Below are positions 19,499-28,956 of a stretch of 50,625 nt of DNA, in pieces. Where the stretch lies: contig JAFVTS010000029.1 of assembly GCA_017503105.1 (NCBI GenBank), forward strand, positions 1-50,625, written 5' to 3'. Within the stretch, counting starts at the first letter, position 1; the number at the start of each line of letters is the position of its first letter. This stretch comes from Clostridia bacterium. GTDB lineage: Bacteria; Bacillota; Clostridia; Oscillospirales; CAG-272. Position numbers and translations under genes: made by a program. Under the pieces are notes generated by a model. The model worked only from the letters and a program-made list of their open reading frames with translations. It was not told where the DNA came from and searched no databases.

Positions 19499-20404
19499 AT
19501 GAAAAAAATCGGTATTTCAACAGGAGCCGTACAAAAAGCAAAGGGTCCCTTCGACACCTTGGAGCTTTGCGCGAGGTGCGACTTTGATTCCGTCGACTTC
19601 GACCTTGAACGTTACGGCGGAGGAAGTGACCCGATCTACAAAAGCTTTGATGCTATGACAGAGCATTTTACAAAGCTGAAGGAGCGCGCCGATGAGCTTG
19701 GTCTTATCATCAGCCAGACGCACGGTCGCTGTAAATCGTACACCCCCGACGAAGAGCAATCAAAACGATTTCTCGCCCTTACGGAGCGCGACCTTTACGC
19801 AAGTGCTCTGCTCGGTGCTCCCGCGTGTGTAATACATAACATCAATACAAGCTTCTGGGGAGAGGCAAGCGCTGAATTTATACACGCAAAAAATGCCGAA
19901 ATGATGGCAGACATCGCCCCATTTGCGGAAAAGAACGGTGTGAAGATCGGCTTTGAAACGTTTGGAGGGGCAAAACGCGCCGACGGAAGGTGCGTTCAGT
20001 TTTTCGGCGACTCCTACGAGCTTATGAAGCAGTACAATTTGGTAAAAACGAAGAATAAAGTTATTTGCCTTGATACAGGACATACGAACGAAGCTGTCTA
20101 TACGGCATCGATAGACGGACGGCGTGTCCCCGACGTTGTAGAGTCGGTGCACATATTCGGAAAGGAACTCGGGCTTCTTCACCTTCACGATAACAACAGC
20201 TTCTCAGACCAGCATCTGCTGCCCTTGCAAAGCGGGAAAACGTGCGGTGTTGATTGGGACTCTCTGATGACGGCACTTGACGAGGTGGAATATTCGGGAG
20301 TTTACAACTTCGAGTTGAATTTATCGTTTTTTGTTCCCTATATGGACGAATACCTTCCCATAGTTGCAAAATACCTCAAGGATTTTATGAAAAAGTACGA
20401 ATAA
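19499..20404 (+). CDS. TIM-barrel sugar phosphate isomerase/epimerase, paralog B
   Basis: 301 residues, same fold and motif order as its upstream neighbour: IGFETFGGAK, CLDTGHTN, LLHLHDNNS, VYNFELN. By eye the two proteins share roughly half of their residues, so the duplication is not recent at protein level although the regulatory DNA in front of each is nearly identical. Different residues around the barrel openings (for example GDVWLDGKRH against GGAKRADGRC) suggest related but distinct substrates. A terminator follows 3 bp after the stop. Confidence 0.87.
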   Translation: MKKIGISTGAVQKAKGPFDTLELCARCDFDSVDFDLERYGGGSDPIYKSFDAMTEHFTKLKERADELGLIISQTHGRCKSYTPDEEQSKRFLALTERDLYASALLGAPACVIHNINTSFWGEASAEFIHAKNAEMMADIAPFAEKNGVKIGFETFGGAKRADGRCVQFFGDSYELMKQYNLVKTKNKVICLDTGHTNEAVYTASIDGRRVPDVVESVHIFGKELGLLHLHDNNSFSDQHLLPLQSGKTCGVDWDSLMTALDEVEYSGVYNFELNLSFFVPYMDEYLPIVAKYLKDFMKKYE

Positions 20405-20407
20405 CAA

Positions 20408-20440
20408 AAAGCTCCGTGGAAAAACGGAGCTTTCGTTTTA
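20408..20440. terminator. Bidirectional terminator
   Basis: AAAGCTCCGT (20408-20417) pairs with ACGGAGCTTT (20424-20433), then CGTTTTATT on the plus strand; the minus strand reads into GCTTTTTGTT. Shared by isomerase B and the convergent aminotransferase. Confidence 0.88.
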
Positions 20441-20447
20441 TTAACTA

Positions 20448-21728
20448 TTATGCTTTTTCAAGGAGAGTCTTGACGGCAACGTACTTCAAAACCGTCACGA
20501 GTATTTCAGTCGCGAGGCGAAGCTCGTCATCGGTAGGATAGGTGGGAGCAAGACGAAGGTTTTTGTCGTCTGGGTCTATTCCGTAAGGGAACGTAGCACC
20601 AACGTCGGTGAGAGTCACGCCTGCCCCTTTCATAAGCTCAAATACGCTCTTTGCCGAACCGACCTCAACGTCAAGGGAGATGAAGTAACCGCCGTTCGGC
20701 TTTGTCCACTTTGCAATACCGAGCCCGTCAAGCTCCGAGAGCGCATCGAGGCAGATCTCGAATTTTTTGCCGATGAGCTTTGCAAGCTGCATCATATGAG
20801 CGTGAACGGCGTCCGCGTTCTTAAAATAATTAACGTGACGGAGCTGATTTATTTTGTCATAGCCTATCGTCTGAGCGCCGAGATGAGGCATAATCTGCTT
20901 TTTGTTATCGGGGCTCACAGCCATAAGCGCGACACCGCCACCGGGGAACGTGATCTTCGAGGTCGACGAGAAGTAGAATACGCGGTCAACGTTGCCGCAC
21001 TTCTCTGCTTCGGCAAATATATCAAGCAGCTCGTCACCGTTTTCGCCTAAGTCGTGCACGGCATATGCGTTATCCCACATAATGCGGAAATCGGGCGCGG
21101 CGCACTTCATCGAAGCCAAGCGGCGAACGGTTTCGTCAGAATAGGTATTTCCCGTAGGGTTTGAATACTTGGGAACGCACCAGATTCCCTTCACCGTAGG
21201 ATCTTTAACGAGCTCCTCTACCGCGTCCATATCGGGACCGTCCTCGGTCATAGGAACGGAAATGAGCTTAAAGCCGAAGGTTTCGGTAATTCTGAAATGT
21301 CTGTCGTAACCGGGAGTTACGCATATCCATTTTCTTTCGGGCTCGAAGCACCAAGGACGCTCTGAGCCGCGGACGCCGAATATCATAGCCCTCGCGATAG
21401 AGTCGTACATAAGCTGCAAGGACGAGTTTCCGCCGACGAGGATATACTCCTCTTTTATTCCGTAAAGCTCGGAGAAGAGCTTCTTCATCTCGGGAATACC
21501 GTCAAGAATGCCGTAGTTGCGAAGATCCACGCCCGACGCGGAGAAGCAATCCTCACGGCTCATAGGCGTGCTGAGGATAGCCTGGCTTACGTCAAGCTGA
21601 TCTGCGTTGGGTTTACCGCGCGAAATATCAAGCTTCAGCCCGCTTTTACAATAGTTTTCGTATTTTTCTTTAAGAGGAATATAAAGCTCCTCAAGTTCGT
21701 TTTTTGAAAGTTCCGTGTACTTTTTCAT
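20448..21728 (-). CDS. Aminotransferase of the Aminotran_MocR/aspartate aminotransferase group
   Basis: 426 residues, PLP-dependent fold type I. The N-terminal LDISRGKPNADQLDVSQAIL and the Lys258 in FSSTSKITFPGGG (Schiff-base lysine) match the family described as MocR-like class I aminotransferases without a DNA-binding domain, which includes an actinobacterial aspartate aminotransferase. Likely reaction: aspartate plus 2-oxoglutarate to oxaloacetate plus glutamate. The open frame extends to ATG 21791, but ATG 21728 has an AAAGG site and the conserved start MKKYTELSK, so it is preferred. Confidence 0.9.
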   Translation of the reverse strand: MKKYTELSKNELEELYIPLKEKYENYCKSGLKLDISRGKPNADQLDVSQAILSTPMSREDCFSASGVDLRNYGILDGIPEMKKLFSELYGIKEEYILVGGNSSLQLMYDSIARAMIFGVRGSERPWCFEPERKWICVTPGYDRHFRITETFGFKLISVPMTEDGPDMDAVEELVKDPTVKGIWCVPKYSNPTGNTYSDETVRRLASMKCAAPDFRIMWDNAYAVHDLGENGDELLDIFAEAEKCGNVDRVFYFSSTSKITFPGGGVALMAVSPDNKKQIMPHLGAQTIGYDKINQLRHVNYFKNADAVHAHMMQLAKLIGKKFEICLDALSELDGLGIAKWTKPNGGYFISLDVEVGSAKSVFELMKGAGVTLTDVGATFPYGIDPDDKNLRLAPTYPTDDELRLATEILVTVLKYVAVKTLLEKA

Positions 21729-22125
21729 TATTTTCTGCCTTTTTGAATATTTTTGAAGTTCAAAATTCAATTTTTGACTCAAAACGAGCAATTTTCCCTT
21801 CTATTATAGTATATTTTGAAAGTTTTTTCAAGTGATTTTGCAAAATTCGTCGAAGAAAAGTTAAAAGCAAATGCGACGACTTTCGTGCATATTTCACAAA
21901 AGCTTTTTGTCAGTGCGAAAAAACGCCGCTTATCCCTATATTATCCCGACGTGATCAGCCCTATAAAAAGCGGTTCGACGTATAATAACGCGAGAAGAAT
22001 GCGCTTTTCAAATTAAAAGTCGGTCAAATAATTTTATTTACCGCAAAAACCTTGACAAAAGCTCGGATTTGTTATATAATTTATGCTGATGAATTATATT
22101 TTGAAAGGACGCTTAAGTTTAGAAA
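21729..22125. promoter_or_regulatory. Intergenic region with two divergent promoters
   Basis: For the aminotransferase (minus strand): TTGAAA (21831-21826), 17 bp, TATAAT (21808-21803). For proS (plus strand): TTGACA (22052-22057), 17 bp, TATAAT (22075-22080). Between them, about 21840-22050, I see no gene, no T-box and no strong hairpin. Confidence 0.75.
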
Positions 22126-23568
22126 ATGGCAGCAAACGAAAAGAAGCTTGTTGAGCAGATCACGTCTATGGACGAGGATTTTGCGAAATGGTACACCGAC
22201 ATAGTAAAAAAGGCAGATCTCATTGATTATTCGAGCGTCAAGGGTTGTATGATCATTCGCCCTTACGGTTATGCGATCTGGGAAAACATACAAAAAATAC
22301 TTGACTCAAGATTCAAGGAAACGGGCGTTGAGAACGTCTATATGCCGATGTTCATACCCGAGTCGCTTCTCACGAAGGAGAAGGATCACGTAGAGGGCTT
22401 TGCACCCGAGGTCGCGTGGGTCACACACGGAGGTCACGAAAAGCTTGCGGAAAGACTCTGCGTCCGCCCTACCTCCGAGACTCTCTTCTGCGAGCATTAC
22501 GCAAACATAATCAAGTCATACAGAGATCTTCCGAAGGTATATAACCAGTGGTGCTCGGTCGTTCGTTGGGAAAAGACGACGCGCCCCTTCCTCCGCTCCC
22601 GTGAGTTCCTTTGGCAAGAGGGTCACACTATGCACAGAACTGCGGAGGAGGCTGAGGCAAGAACGGTTCAGATGCTGGGCGTCTATGCCGATTTCTTTGA
22701 AAACGATCTCGGAATACCCGTTGTAAAGGGTCAGAAAACCGACAAGGAAAAGTTTGCCGGTGCCGTTGCTACCTATACCGTTGAGGCTCTTATGCACGAC
22801 GGAAAGGCACTCCAGGGAGGCACCTCTCACAACTTCGGCTGTGAGTTTGCAAAAGCCTTCGGCATACAGTTCCTCGACAGCGATAACAAGCTCAAGGCAC
22901 CCTATCAAACGTCCTGGGGCGTTTCTACCCGTATCATCGGCGGTATCATAATGACTCACGGCGACGATTCAGGTCTTGTTCTCCCCCCTGCCGTTGCTCC
23001 CATACAGGTAGTGATCATCCCCGTTCAGCAGCACAAGGAAGGCGTTCTTGACGCGGCAAGTGCCATTGCGGAAAGACTCAAGGCGATAGGCGTCAGAGTC
23101 AAGCTTGACGACTCTGATAACTCACCCGGTTGGAAATTCTCCGAGTACGAGATGAAGGGCGTTCCGCTCAGAGTTGAGATAGGTCCGCGTGATCTTGCGG
23201 AGAACAAGTGCGTTATCGTAAGACGCGACAACAGAGAAAAGGCGTTCGTGAACCTTGACGAGCTTGAAAGCGCAGTAAAGAGCGGTCTTGAAGCTCTTCG
23301 CAAAGCACTTTACGAAAAAGCTCTCAAGAACAGAGAAAACAGAACGTTCGTTGCAGAAAATCTCGAAGAGCTCAAAAAAATCGCGGCAGAAAACGACGGA
23401 TACATCAAAGCAATGTGGTGCGGCGATCTTGAATGTGAGCTTAAGCTCAAGGAAGATGCTGACGTCACCTCGCGCTGTATGCCCTTCGATATGGAAGCTA
23501 TCGGAACTAAGTGCGTATGTTGCGGAAGAGAAGCGAAGAAGCTCGTTCTTTGGGGAAAAGCGTATTGA
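22126..23568 (+). CDS. proS: Prolyl-tRNA synthetase, archaeal/eukaryal type (ProS type 3)
   Basis: 480 residues, the normal size for the type without the inserted editing domain. Class II motifs: YMPMFIPES region, [16 protein letters not shown] (motif 2) and [11 protein letters not shown] (motif 3). An anticodon-binding domain follows, then the C-terminal zinc-like domain with [12 protein letters not shown] ending in Tyr (WGKAY), characteristic of this type. Charges tRNA-Pro. AAAGGA lies 16 bases before the ATG, longer than usual spacing. The leader is only about 40 nt, so no T-box control is possible here. A biotin-ligase-like gene follows closely. Confidence 0.97.
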   Translation: MAANEKKLVEQITSMDEDFAKWYTDIVKKADLIDYSSVKGCMIIRPYGYAIWENIQKILDSRFKETGVENVYMPMFIPESLLTKEKDHVEGFAPEVAWVTHGGHEKLAERLCVRPTSETLFCEHYANIIKSYRDLPKVYNQWCSVVRWEKTTRPFLRSREFLWQEGHTMHRTAEEAEARTVQMLGVYADFFENDLGIPVVKGQKTDKEKFAGAVATYTVEALMHDGKALQGGTSHNFGCEFAKAFGIQFLDSDNKLKAPYQTSWGVSTRIIGGIIMTHGDDSGLVLPPAVAPIQVVIIPVQQHKEGVLDAASAIAERLKAIGVRVKLDDSDNSPGWKFSEYEMKGVPLRVEIGPRDLAENKCVIVRRDNREKAFVNLDELESAVKSGLEALRKALYEKALKNRENRTFVAENLEELKKIAAENDGYIKAMWCGDLECELKLKEDADVTSRCMPFDMEAIGTKCVCCGREAKKLVLWGKAY

Positions 23569-23604
23569 TAAATATAAACTGATTAAAAGGAGGTGCTGAC
23601 AGTG

Positions 23605-24405
23605 ATGGAAGATAAAGACGTGCAAATATTGAAAATGCGTTCATTTGACGGCGGTATGCTTCAAATCGAGTGTCACGAAACCGTCACCTCCACCGCATCT
23701 CTTGCAAAGCAGTACGCAAACTCGGGATACCCCGACAGATATATGGTTTTTTCAAGAACGCAAACCGAGTCTGACGTTTTTGGAGAAAAAATTGCCGACG
23801 GACAAAAATCACGCGGAATGTTTCTTTCGTGCATATTAAGACCGTCGCTATTCCCCGCTCAGGCAGGTCTTCTACGCGCGATGTCATCCGTCGCTATGAT
23901 AACGGCTCTTGAAGAGCACACGATGAAAAAGCTCGGAATAGGCTGGGTGAGTGATATTTTCTGCGAAAAAAAGAAGATCGGCACCGTTACTCTTGAAGGA
24001 AAACTTGACGATTTCAGATCGTATGAATACATAATCATATCCTTCAGATTAAAAACGCCGAAAGACGTCTTTCCGCCAAGACTTGAAGATATGATACGAA
24101 ACGTGTTTGAGAATGCGAGCGATAACACGGAGCTTATAATAGCACAGAAAATTCTCGCTAAGTTCTTCCCTCTTTATTTCAACTTGAAAAACCATTCGCG
24201 CTTTATGAACGTTTATAAATCAAAATTCATTATGCGCGAGCACAGAGCAAAATACATAGATAAAGATAAACGTTTCCGTTGCAAGATCGTCAACGTCAAC
24301 ACGGATAACTGCTCTTTGATAGTTGAACTCAAGGGCGGTAAAAGGATAAACGTGTCTTCACCTGCGAATATCATTCTTCCCCGAAGGATACGTTTACAAA
24401 AATAA
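23605..24405 (+). CDS. Degenerate biotin-protein-ligase-like protein (BirA fold)
   Basis: 266 residues. Residues about 25-170 follow the BirA/LplA catalytic-domain order: STASLA (in place of STN), VFSRTQTESD (in place of the QTxGRGRxGR loop), SCILRPSL, GWVSDIF (113-119, in place of KWPNDI) and KKIGTVTLEG (in place of KxGGILxE). The glycine-rich biotinyl-AMP loop and the catalytic Lys of KWPND are both lost. An extra C-terminal part (about 175-266) ends in a basic beta-rich segment resembling the BirA C-terminal domain. Probably a pseudo-ligase or a ligase with another substrate. It starts 36 bp after proS. AGGAGG precedes GTG 23602 and ATG 23605; either could be the start. Confidence 0.68.
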   Translation: MEDKDVQILKMRSFDGGMLQIECHETVTSTASLAKQYANSGYPDRYMVFSRTQTESDVFGEKIADGQKSRGMFLSCILRPSLFPAQAGLLRAMSSVAMITALEEHTMKKLGIGWVSDIFCEKKKIGTVTLEGKLDDFRSYEYIIISFRLKTPKDVFPPRLEDMIRNVFENASDNTELIIAQKILAKFFPLYFNLKNHSRFMNVYKSKFIMREHRAKYIDKDKRFRCKIVNVNTDNCSLIVELKGGKRINVSSPANIILPRRIRLQK

Positions 24406-24409
24406 TAAA

Positions 24410-24463
24410 AAAGAAAGCTATAAAAGAGTAAGATCAATTCCCTTTTATAGCTTTCTTTTTGTT
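24410..24463. terminator. Strong bidirectional terminator
   Basis: A perfect 17-bp stem, AAAGAAAGCTATAAAAG (24410-24426) with CTTTTATAGCTTTCTTT (24442-24458), followed by TT. It ends the proS operon. Confidence 0.9.
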
Positions 24464-24488
24464 TTAAAATTCGAATTGCTGTTAAAAT

Positions 24489-24517
24489 GCACGGCTGTCG
24501 TAAAACGGCAGCCGTGC
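24489..24517 (-). terminator. Hairpin after the 1425-residue lipoprotein gene
   Basis: GCACGGCTG (24489-24497) pairs with CAGCCGTGC (24509-24517), extended inward by three pairs. On the minus strand it is followed by ATTTTAAC, a weak T-tract. Confidence 0.65.
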
Positions 24518-24544
24518 AAACCATATTGAATTTATGGATAGATT

Positions 24545-27500
24545 TTATGCGAGTGCGCCGCACTTATCGCAAGTGAAGTCACCGTCTTCGTCAACGTGCT
24601 CAGCGGTAATTTCTCTTGAATCGTATGCGTAATCGCAATTAGGACATCTGAGCTCTTCCAAGCCGGGAGTGGTACAGGTAGGCTCGATAACGACTACCCA
24701 CTCAGCATCCTCGGGAGCTTCGGTGTGATTAGGAATGTAATCAACCCAAATGGTAGGATTGTTAAGGGTCTTCCAATAGTAACCGCATCCGGAAGGTGCA
24801 CGGTTAGAGAAGAAGTAAACCTGAGCTGTCTCGGGAACCGAGATATCCAAACCGTTGTTAGCCCAGTCGGTAGCAATACCGTGGAAGAAGATGGTGGTAA
24901 GCGAATCAAGTCCCTCGTAGGAAAGTGCGGTAGCACCTATAAGAGTCTTGGGCATACGCATCTCAACGATCTGAGAGCATCCTTCAAACGCACCGTCTGC
25001 GATGCAAACGAGAGCGTTATTAAGAAGAACTCTTTCTCCAAGTGCTTCGGGATCAGCCTTGATCAAGCAATTGTTGATAACAAGGAAGCCGTCGTTCCAA
25101 AGAGACTCTTCGGTAAGGAATGCAGCACCGGTAAACGCGGTCTTAGAAATTCTCGTCAAGCCTCTGGGAAGAGTGATCGAGGTTGCTGCGGAAAGTCCTG
25201 CGAACGCATTATCGCCGATTGCGGTAACGCCTGCACGAACTACGATTGAGGTAACTGCCTCGTTGATAGGCTTGAAGCCAAGGCTTTCTTCCTTGCAGAT
25301 CATATCAAACGTTGCAGCCCAAGGAGTCTTTTCGCCGTCAAGAACGTCGGGAATTATTCCCTCGCCGCCGACAGAGAGAACGCCGTCAACGAATTCCCAA
25401 GTAATTCTGGTAGAAACGGTAGCGTCGCCAACAACGACCTCTACGTCCTTCCAATAACGAATGGTAGGAAGAATACCCTTCTCGGTAAGGTAGCTGATAT
25501 CTCTGTCAAGGTGAGTGCAAATGATCTTCTTGCAGGTATCGCACTTGCCGTCGGTATTTTCATCTACGTGTGCGCAGAAATCGCTTCCGCACTCGTCGCA
25601 CTTCTTATCAGAATCAAGGTCAACGTGATCGCAGATGATCTCACCGCAGGTATCACAGATACCGTCGATCTGCATCTCCTTGCAGTAAACTACAAGGTTA
25701 GCAACGTTTTCCTGATTGTTAAGTCCCTTACAGTTAAGAGCCTCAAGCTCGTTACCGTAATAGTAAACGTACTTAAGATTTGCACATCCGTAGAACGCCT
25801 TAGTGCTCATCTCAACGATATTGCTTCTGATCTCAATAGACTGAAGATTGGGGAAGTTACAGAATGCGTAGTCACCGATATAGGTAACGTTCGCACCGAT
25901 AACGACCTCGGTAATAGCAGTATTTTCGAAGCTGGAGCTTTGATACCAAGGAGCGGAGGTAACGGTTCCGAAGTCCCACATCTTTCCGCTTCCGCTGATG
26001 GTAAGAACGTTTCCTGTGATGTTGTGGTCAACACCGTCACCGACCTTACCGCCGCGAACACCGGTATACTTAACGTCGCCGGTAAGGGTAGTTCCCTCCG
26101 CGAATACGGGATTGCCCGTCCAGCCCTCGAACTGATAGCCCTGATACCAGATCGCATCACGGAAAGCGATGTTATCTGCAGAGACCTTGGGATTCTTTAC
26201 AAATACGTAGTCCTTTGCAATAGCGGTCTGAATACCGTCGGAAGGAATGTAATAGATGGAGTAGCACCACTGTGCGGGAGCACCTGCGGCATCACGGTAC
26301 CAATACGGACCTGCCTTCTGGGGCTCGTAAGAGGTGTAGTAGAACATATACGCAAGGTCGAGCTGAATGTTATCGAAACCGATCTCTACTGCTTCGAACT
26401 GACCCTTGTTGCCTGCGAAGTACGCGTGAGTAAACTTACAGAGATAGAATACACCCGCAGAATCTTCAACAGCACCGTTGAATATTACGTAAGTTGCCTT
26501 ATCGCACTCAGCAAACGAATACTCGTTAACCTTCTTAAGGTTCTCACCGCCGATGTCTATGTAAGTAAGACCCTTACAAGCTCTGAACGCGTTTGCTCCG
26601 ATCTGCTCAAGAGATGCGGGGAACTTAACCTCGGTAAGAAGAGACTCGCCGTAGAATGCATAATCGCCGATCTGCTTAAGACCTTCGTTAAAAGTAATAG
26701 AGGTAAGACGCATACCGGTGTTAGCGATAGCCTCTACGTAGAAGGAATAGCTTCCGATAGAAGTAATTCTCTCGTCGATAACGACGTTTTCAACGTCAAG
26801 ACCGTTCCACGGAACGAAGAGAACGCTGGAGAAGTTGAACATTTCGCCCTCACCCGTAAGAGTAAGAGTCTTGGTTGCGGGATCGTGTGCCCAAGTGATA
26901 TTAACACCTGCAAGGTCACCGCGGTCACCGTAGAGAACGATGTCACCGTCGATCACGGCTGTGGGATCGAACTCGTTAGCAAACTCCTCGTCGGTATACC
27001 AAGCCTTGAATCCGTAGCCCTGGAAGCGAACTGCAGCAAGAGCCTTAAGATTCTCTTCGGTCATAGCAGTGTTCTGCTCTACCTTAATAATAATAGGATC
27101 AAAACCGTCTCTGACATCCTGGAAGACTCCGAAAGCAAGAGCCTTGAAGGTTACGTTGTAGTAAAGGATCTCGGGGATCTCTTCGATAACGTACTTACAA
27201 GTATCGCAAATGCCGTCGGTGTTTGCATCAAGGTGAGGGATATGAGCGCTCTCAGCGGAGCATCCCGTACAAACCTTATAGTGCTCTTCCTCGGTGGAAG
27301 TCCAATCTTCGGAATAAGTATGCTTTGAAGGATCTATCTCGGTAGGCGTAGGAGCTACGAGGATCTCACCGCAAACGGAGCACTTCTTTCCCTTGGTTGC
27401 TCCGGGAGTAGAACAGGTCGCATCAACCGCAGGAATCGTTTCCTCGGTGTGAGGAAGAACGTCACCCTCGGTCACACCGCACTTAGAGCAAGTCTTGGGA

Positions 27501-28822
27501 GCGGTACAGGTCGCGGGAGTCCATTCGTGAGCACATTCGCCTTCTTCGAGCTTTCCGCAAACGGAGCAAGCGCCGTCAACGTAGGTGTGCTCACCGGTAG
27601 CGGGATCGTCAACGAGTTCAAATCCAAGCTCCATTCCGCAATCATTACACAAGGTGATAACGAAGTGATCACCAGGTGTAACGCAAGTAGCGGGAGTGCC
27701 GGGACGGGTTTCGGTTATAATGTTGGTGTGCTCGCACGGAGGAGCCGGAGGCTCGGGCTCGGATTCGCCCTTAACGTACGATACAGCCTCTGCGGTACCC
27801 TGAATAACGATAGCGCCGATTGCTTCGACGACCTCGTCTGTAGTCTCAAGACCTTCAACGTAAGCCGTAGCTGCCGCTGCATCGGTGAACTGATATACGA
27901 AAGCGTAAACGGTTCCGAACCTATTAGTGAACTGGAATGCCTTCGTTACGCCCTCGGGAAGATCGTATTCAATAACGAATGCGCCGAAGCCGGACTCAGT
28001 GAATTTGCTTGCCGTTATGAAGTACTTATCAAAAGAGTTAAGCTCGACTTCACAAACGTCGCACACACCGTTTTCATCAGCATCACTGTGACCCGTTGCG
28101 GGAACGATTACAGGCTCGAAGTAAGTAACCGCGCCGCAGATGTTACAGGTGATCGTGAGATCGTAGGAACCTGCCGTGGTACAAGTTGCTTCAACAACGT
28201 TGCTCACCGTTTCGGTGACTTCGCCGTGATAGCATATCTCTTTACCGCAAAGATCGCAAATACCGTTAGAATCTTCGCCATCGACGTGCTCGTTGCCGTT
28301 TACGGGAATAGTCTCCTTAACAACGTCACCGCAGACGGAACAGGACTTCTGCTGCTCGCCGGCGTTAGTACAGTTGGGATATGTAATTACTTCCCAATCA
28401 CCGTAGCTGTGCGCGCCCGTTGCGGGAATGACCTCTTTTACAACGTCACCGCAAACAGAACAAGTCTGCTTTTTCTCACCTGCGGTAGCGCAGGTAGCTT
28501 CGGTAACCACTTCCCACGCACCGTAGCTGTGTCCCGTTGCAGGGAGCTCAGACGTCGCGGTAATGGTAACGCCACATACAGAACACTTAGTTCCTGCCTT
28601 TACACCTGCTTCGGTACAGGTTGCGTCCTTTGCACCGAACGACACAGGCTTGTGTCCTGCGACCGCACCCTCTGTTGCTCCGCAAACCGTGCAGGTCTTA
28701 GGAGCGGTGCAAGTAGCCGCTTTCCACGTGTGCTCTTCGCATTCTTCATCCCCGCACGACGTCATAGCGACGACAGGAATGAGGAGAAGAAGTGCCAACA
28801 GCAAGAGAATAATTTTTTTCAT
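24545..28822 (-). CDS. Large surface lipoprotein with CxxC repeats, InlB-like and leucine-rich repeats
   Basis: 1425 residues. A signal peptide ends at Cys23 (AMTSCG, an acceptable lipobox with Met at -3). The N-terminal third holds many copies of a CxxC module (KCSVCGVTI, TCSVCGDVV, ICDLCGKEI, and ATC preceding them). InlB-like segments follow (GFKAWYTDEEF; later FEGWTGNP), then LRR_5 repeats (ITSIGSYSFYVE, LKQIGDYAFYGE, VTYIGDYAFCN, VTAIGDNAFAG) mixed with further CxxC modules; the protein ends in CPNCDY and CDKCGALA. Paired cysteines could bind metal or form disulfides; which one is unknown. Expected to sit on the cell surface as an adhesin or glycan-binding protein. The protein shares module types with the gene at 1-1315. 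The RBS AAAGGAG precedes the ATG. Confidence 0.88.
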   Translation of the reverse strand: MKKIILLLLALLLLIPVVAMTSCGDEECEEHTWKAATCTAPKTCTVCGATEGAVAGHKPVSFGAKDATCTEAGVKAGTKCSVCGVTITATSELPATGHSYGAWEVVTEATCATAGEKKQTCSVCGDVVKEVIPATGAHSYGDWEVITYPNCTNAGEQQKSCSVCGDVVKETIPVNGNEHVDGEDSNGICDLCGKEICYHGEVTETVSNVVEATCTTAGSYDLTITCNICGAVTYFEPVIVPATGHSDADENGVCDVCEVELNSFDKYFITASKFTESGFGAFVIEYDLPEGVTKAFQFTNRFGTVYAFVYQFTDAAAATAYVEGLETTDEVVEAIGAIVIQGTAEAVSYVKGESEPEPPAPPCEHTNIITETRPGTPATCVTPGDHFVITLCNDCGMELGFELVDDPATGEHTYVDGACSVCGKLEEGECAHEWTPATCTAPKTCSKCGVTEGDVLPHTEETIPAVDATCSTPGATKGKKCSVCGEILVAPTPTEIDPSKHTYSEDWTSTEEEHYKVCTGCSAESAHIPHLDANTDGICDTCKYVIEEIPEILYYNVTFKALAFGVFQDVRDGFDPIIIKVEQNTAMTEENLKALAAVRFQGYGFKAWYTDEEFANEFDPTAVIDGDIVLYGDRGDLAGVNITWAHDPATKTLTLTGEGEMFNFSSVLFVPWNGLDVENVVIDERITSIGSYSFYVEAIANTGMRLTSITFNEGLKQIGDYAFYGESLLTEVKFPASLEQIGANAFRACKGLTYIDIGGENLKKVNEYSFAECDKATYVIFNGAVEDSAGVFYLCKFTHAYFAGNKGQFEAVEIGFDNIQLDLAYMFYYTSYEPQKAGPYWYRDAAGAPAQWCYSIYYIPSDGIQTAIAKDYVFVKNPKVSADNIAFRDAIWYQGYQFEGWTGNPVFAEGTTLTGDVKYTGVRGGKVGDGVDHNITGNVLTISGSGKMWDFGTVTSAPWYQSSSFENTAITEVVIGANVTYIGDYAFCNFPNLQSIEIRSNIVEMSTKAFYGCANLKYVYYYGNELEALNCKGLNNQENVANLVVYCKEMQIDGICDTCGEIICDHVDLDSDKKCDECGSDFCAHVDENTDGKCDTCKKIICTHLDRDISYLTEKGILPTIRYWKDVEVVVGDATVSTRITWEFVDGVLSVGGEGIIPDVLDGEKTPWAATFDMICKEESLGFKPINEAVTSIVVRAGVTAIGDNAFAGLSAATSITLPRGLTRISKTAFTGAAFLTEESLWNDGFLVINNCLIKADPEALGERVLLNNALVCIADGAFEGCSQIVEMRMPKTLIGATALSYEGLDSLTTIFFHGIATDWANNGLDISVPETAQVYFFSNRAPSGCGYYWKTLNNPTIWVDYIPNHTEAPEDAEWVVVIEPTCTTPGLEELRCPNCDYAYDSREITAEHVDEDGDFTCDKCGALA

Positions 28823-28868
28823 ACTCTAACTCCTTTTTTGGGTATAACCCTATTATTTTGGCAATACC

Positions 28869-28897
28869 ATTATAACATAAGCAAAACAAAATTACAA
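28869..28897 (-). promoter_or_regulatory. Promoter of the 1425-residue lipoprotein gene
   Basis: On the minus strand TTGTAA (28897-28892), 17 bp, TATAAT (28874-28869). Confidence 0.62.
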
Positions 28898-28956
28898 GTA
28901 TATTGTTAAATCTTTTTGTTTTTCTACTTTTTATACATTTTTAGGAGCTTTTTTTT

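Noticed and set aside
21840-22125. Possible T-box leader for proS
   Set aside because: The proS promoter lies only about 45 bp before the ATG and no T-box motif or specifier hairpin is visible.
25511-28909. Two long plus-strand open frames (605 and 486 codons) opposite the 1425-residue lipoprotein gene
   Set aside because: They are antisense shadows: the minus-strand frame has a signal peptide, lipobox, repeats, RBS and promoter, while the plus-strand products show no recognisable domain.
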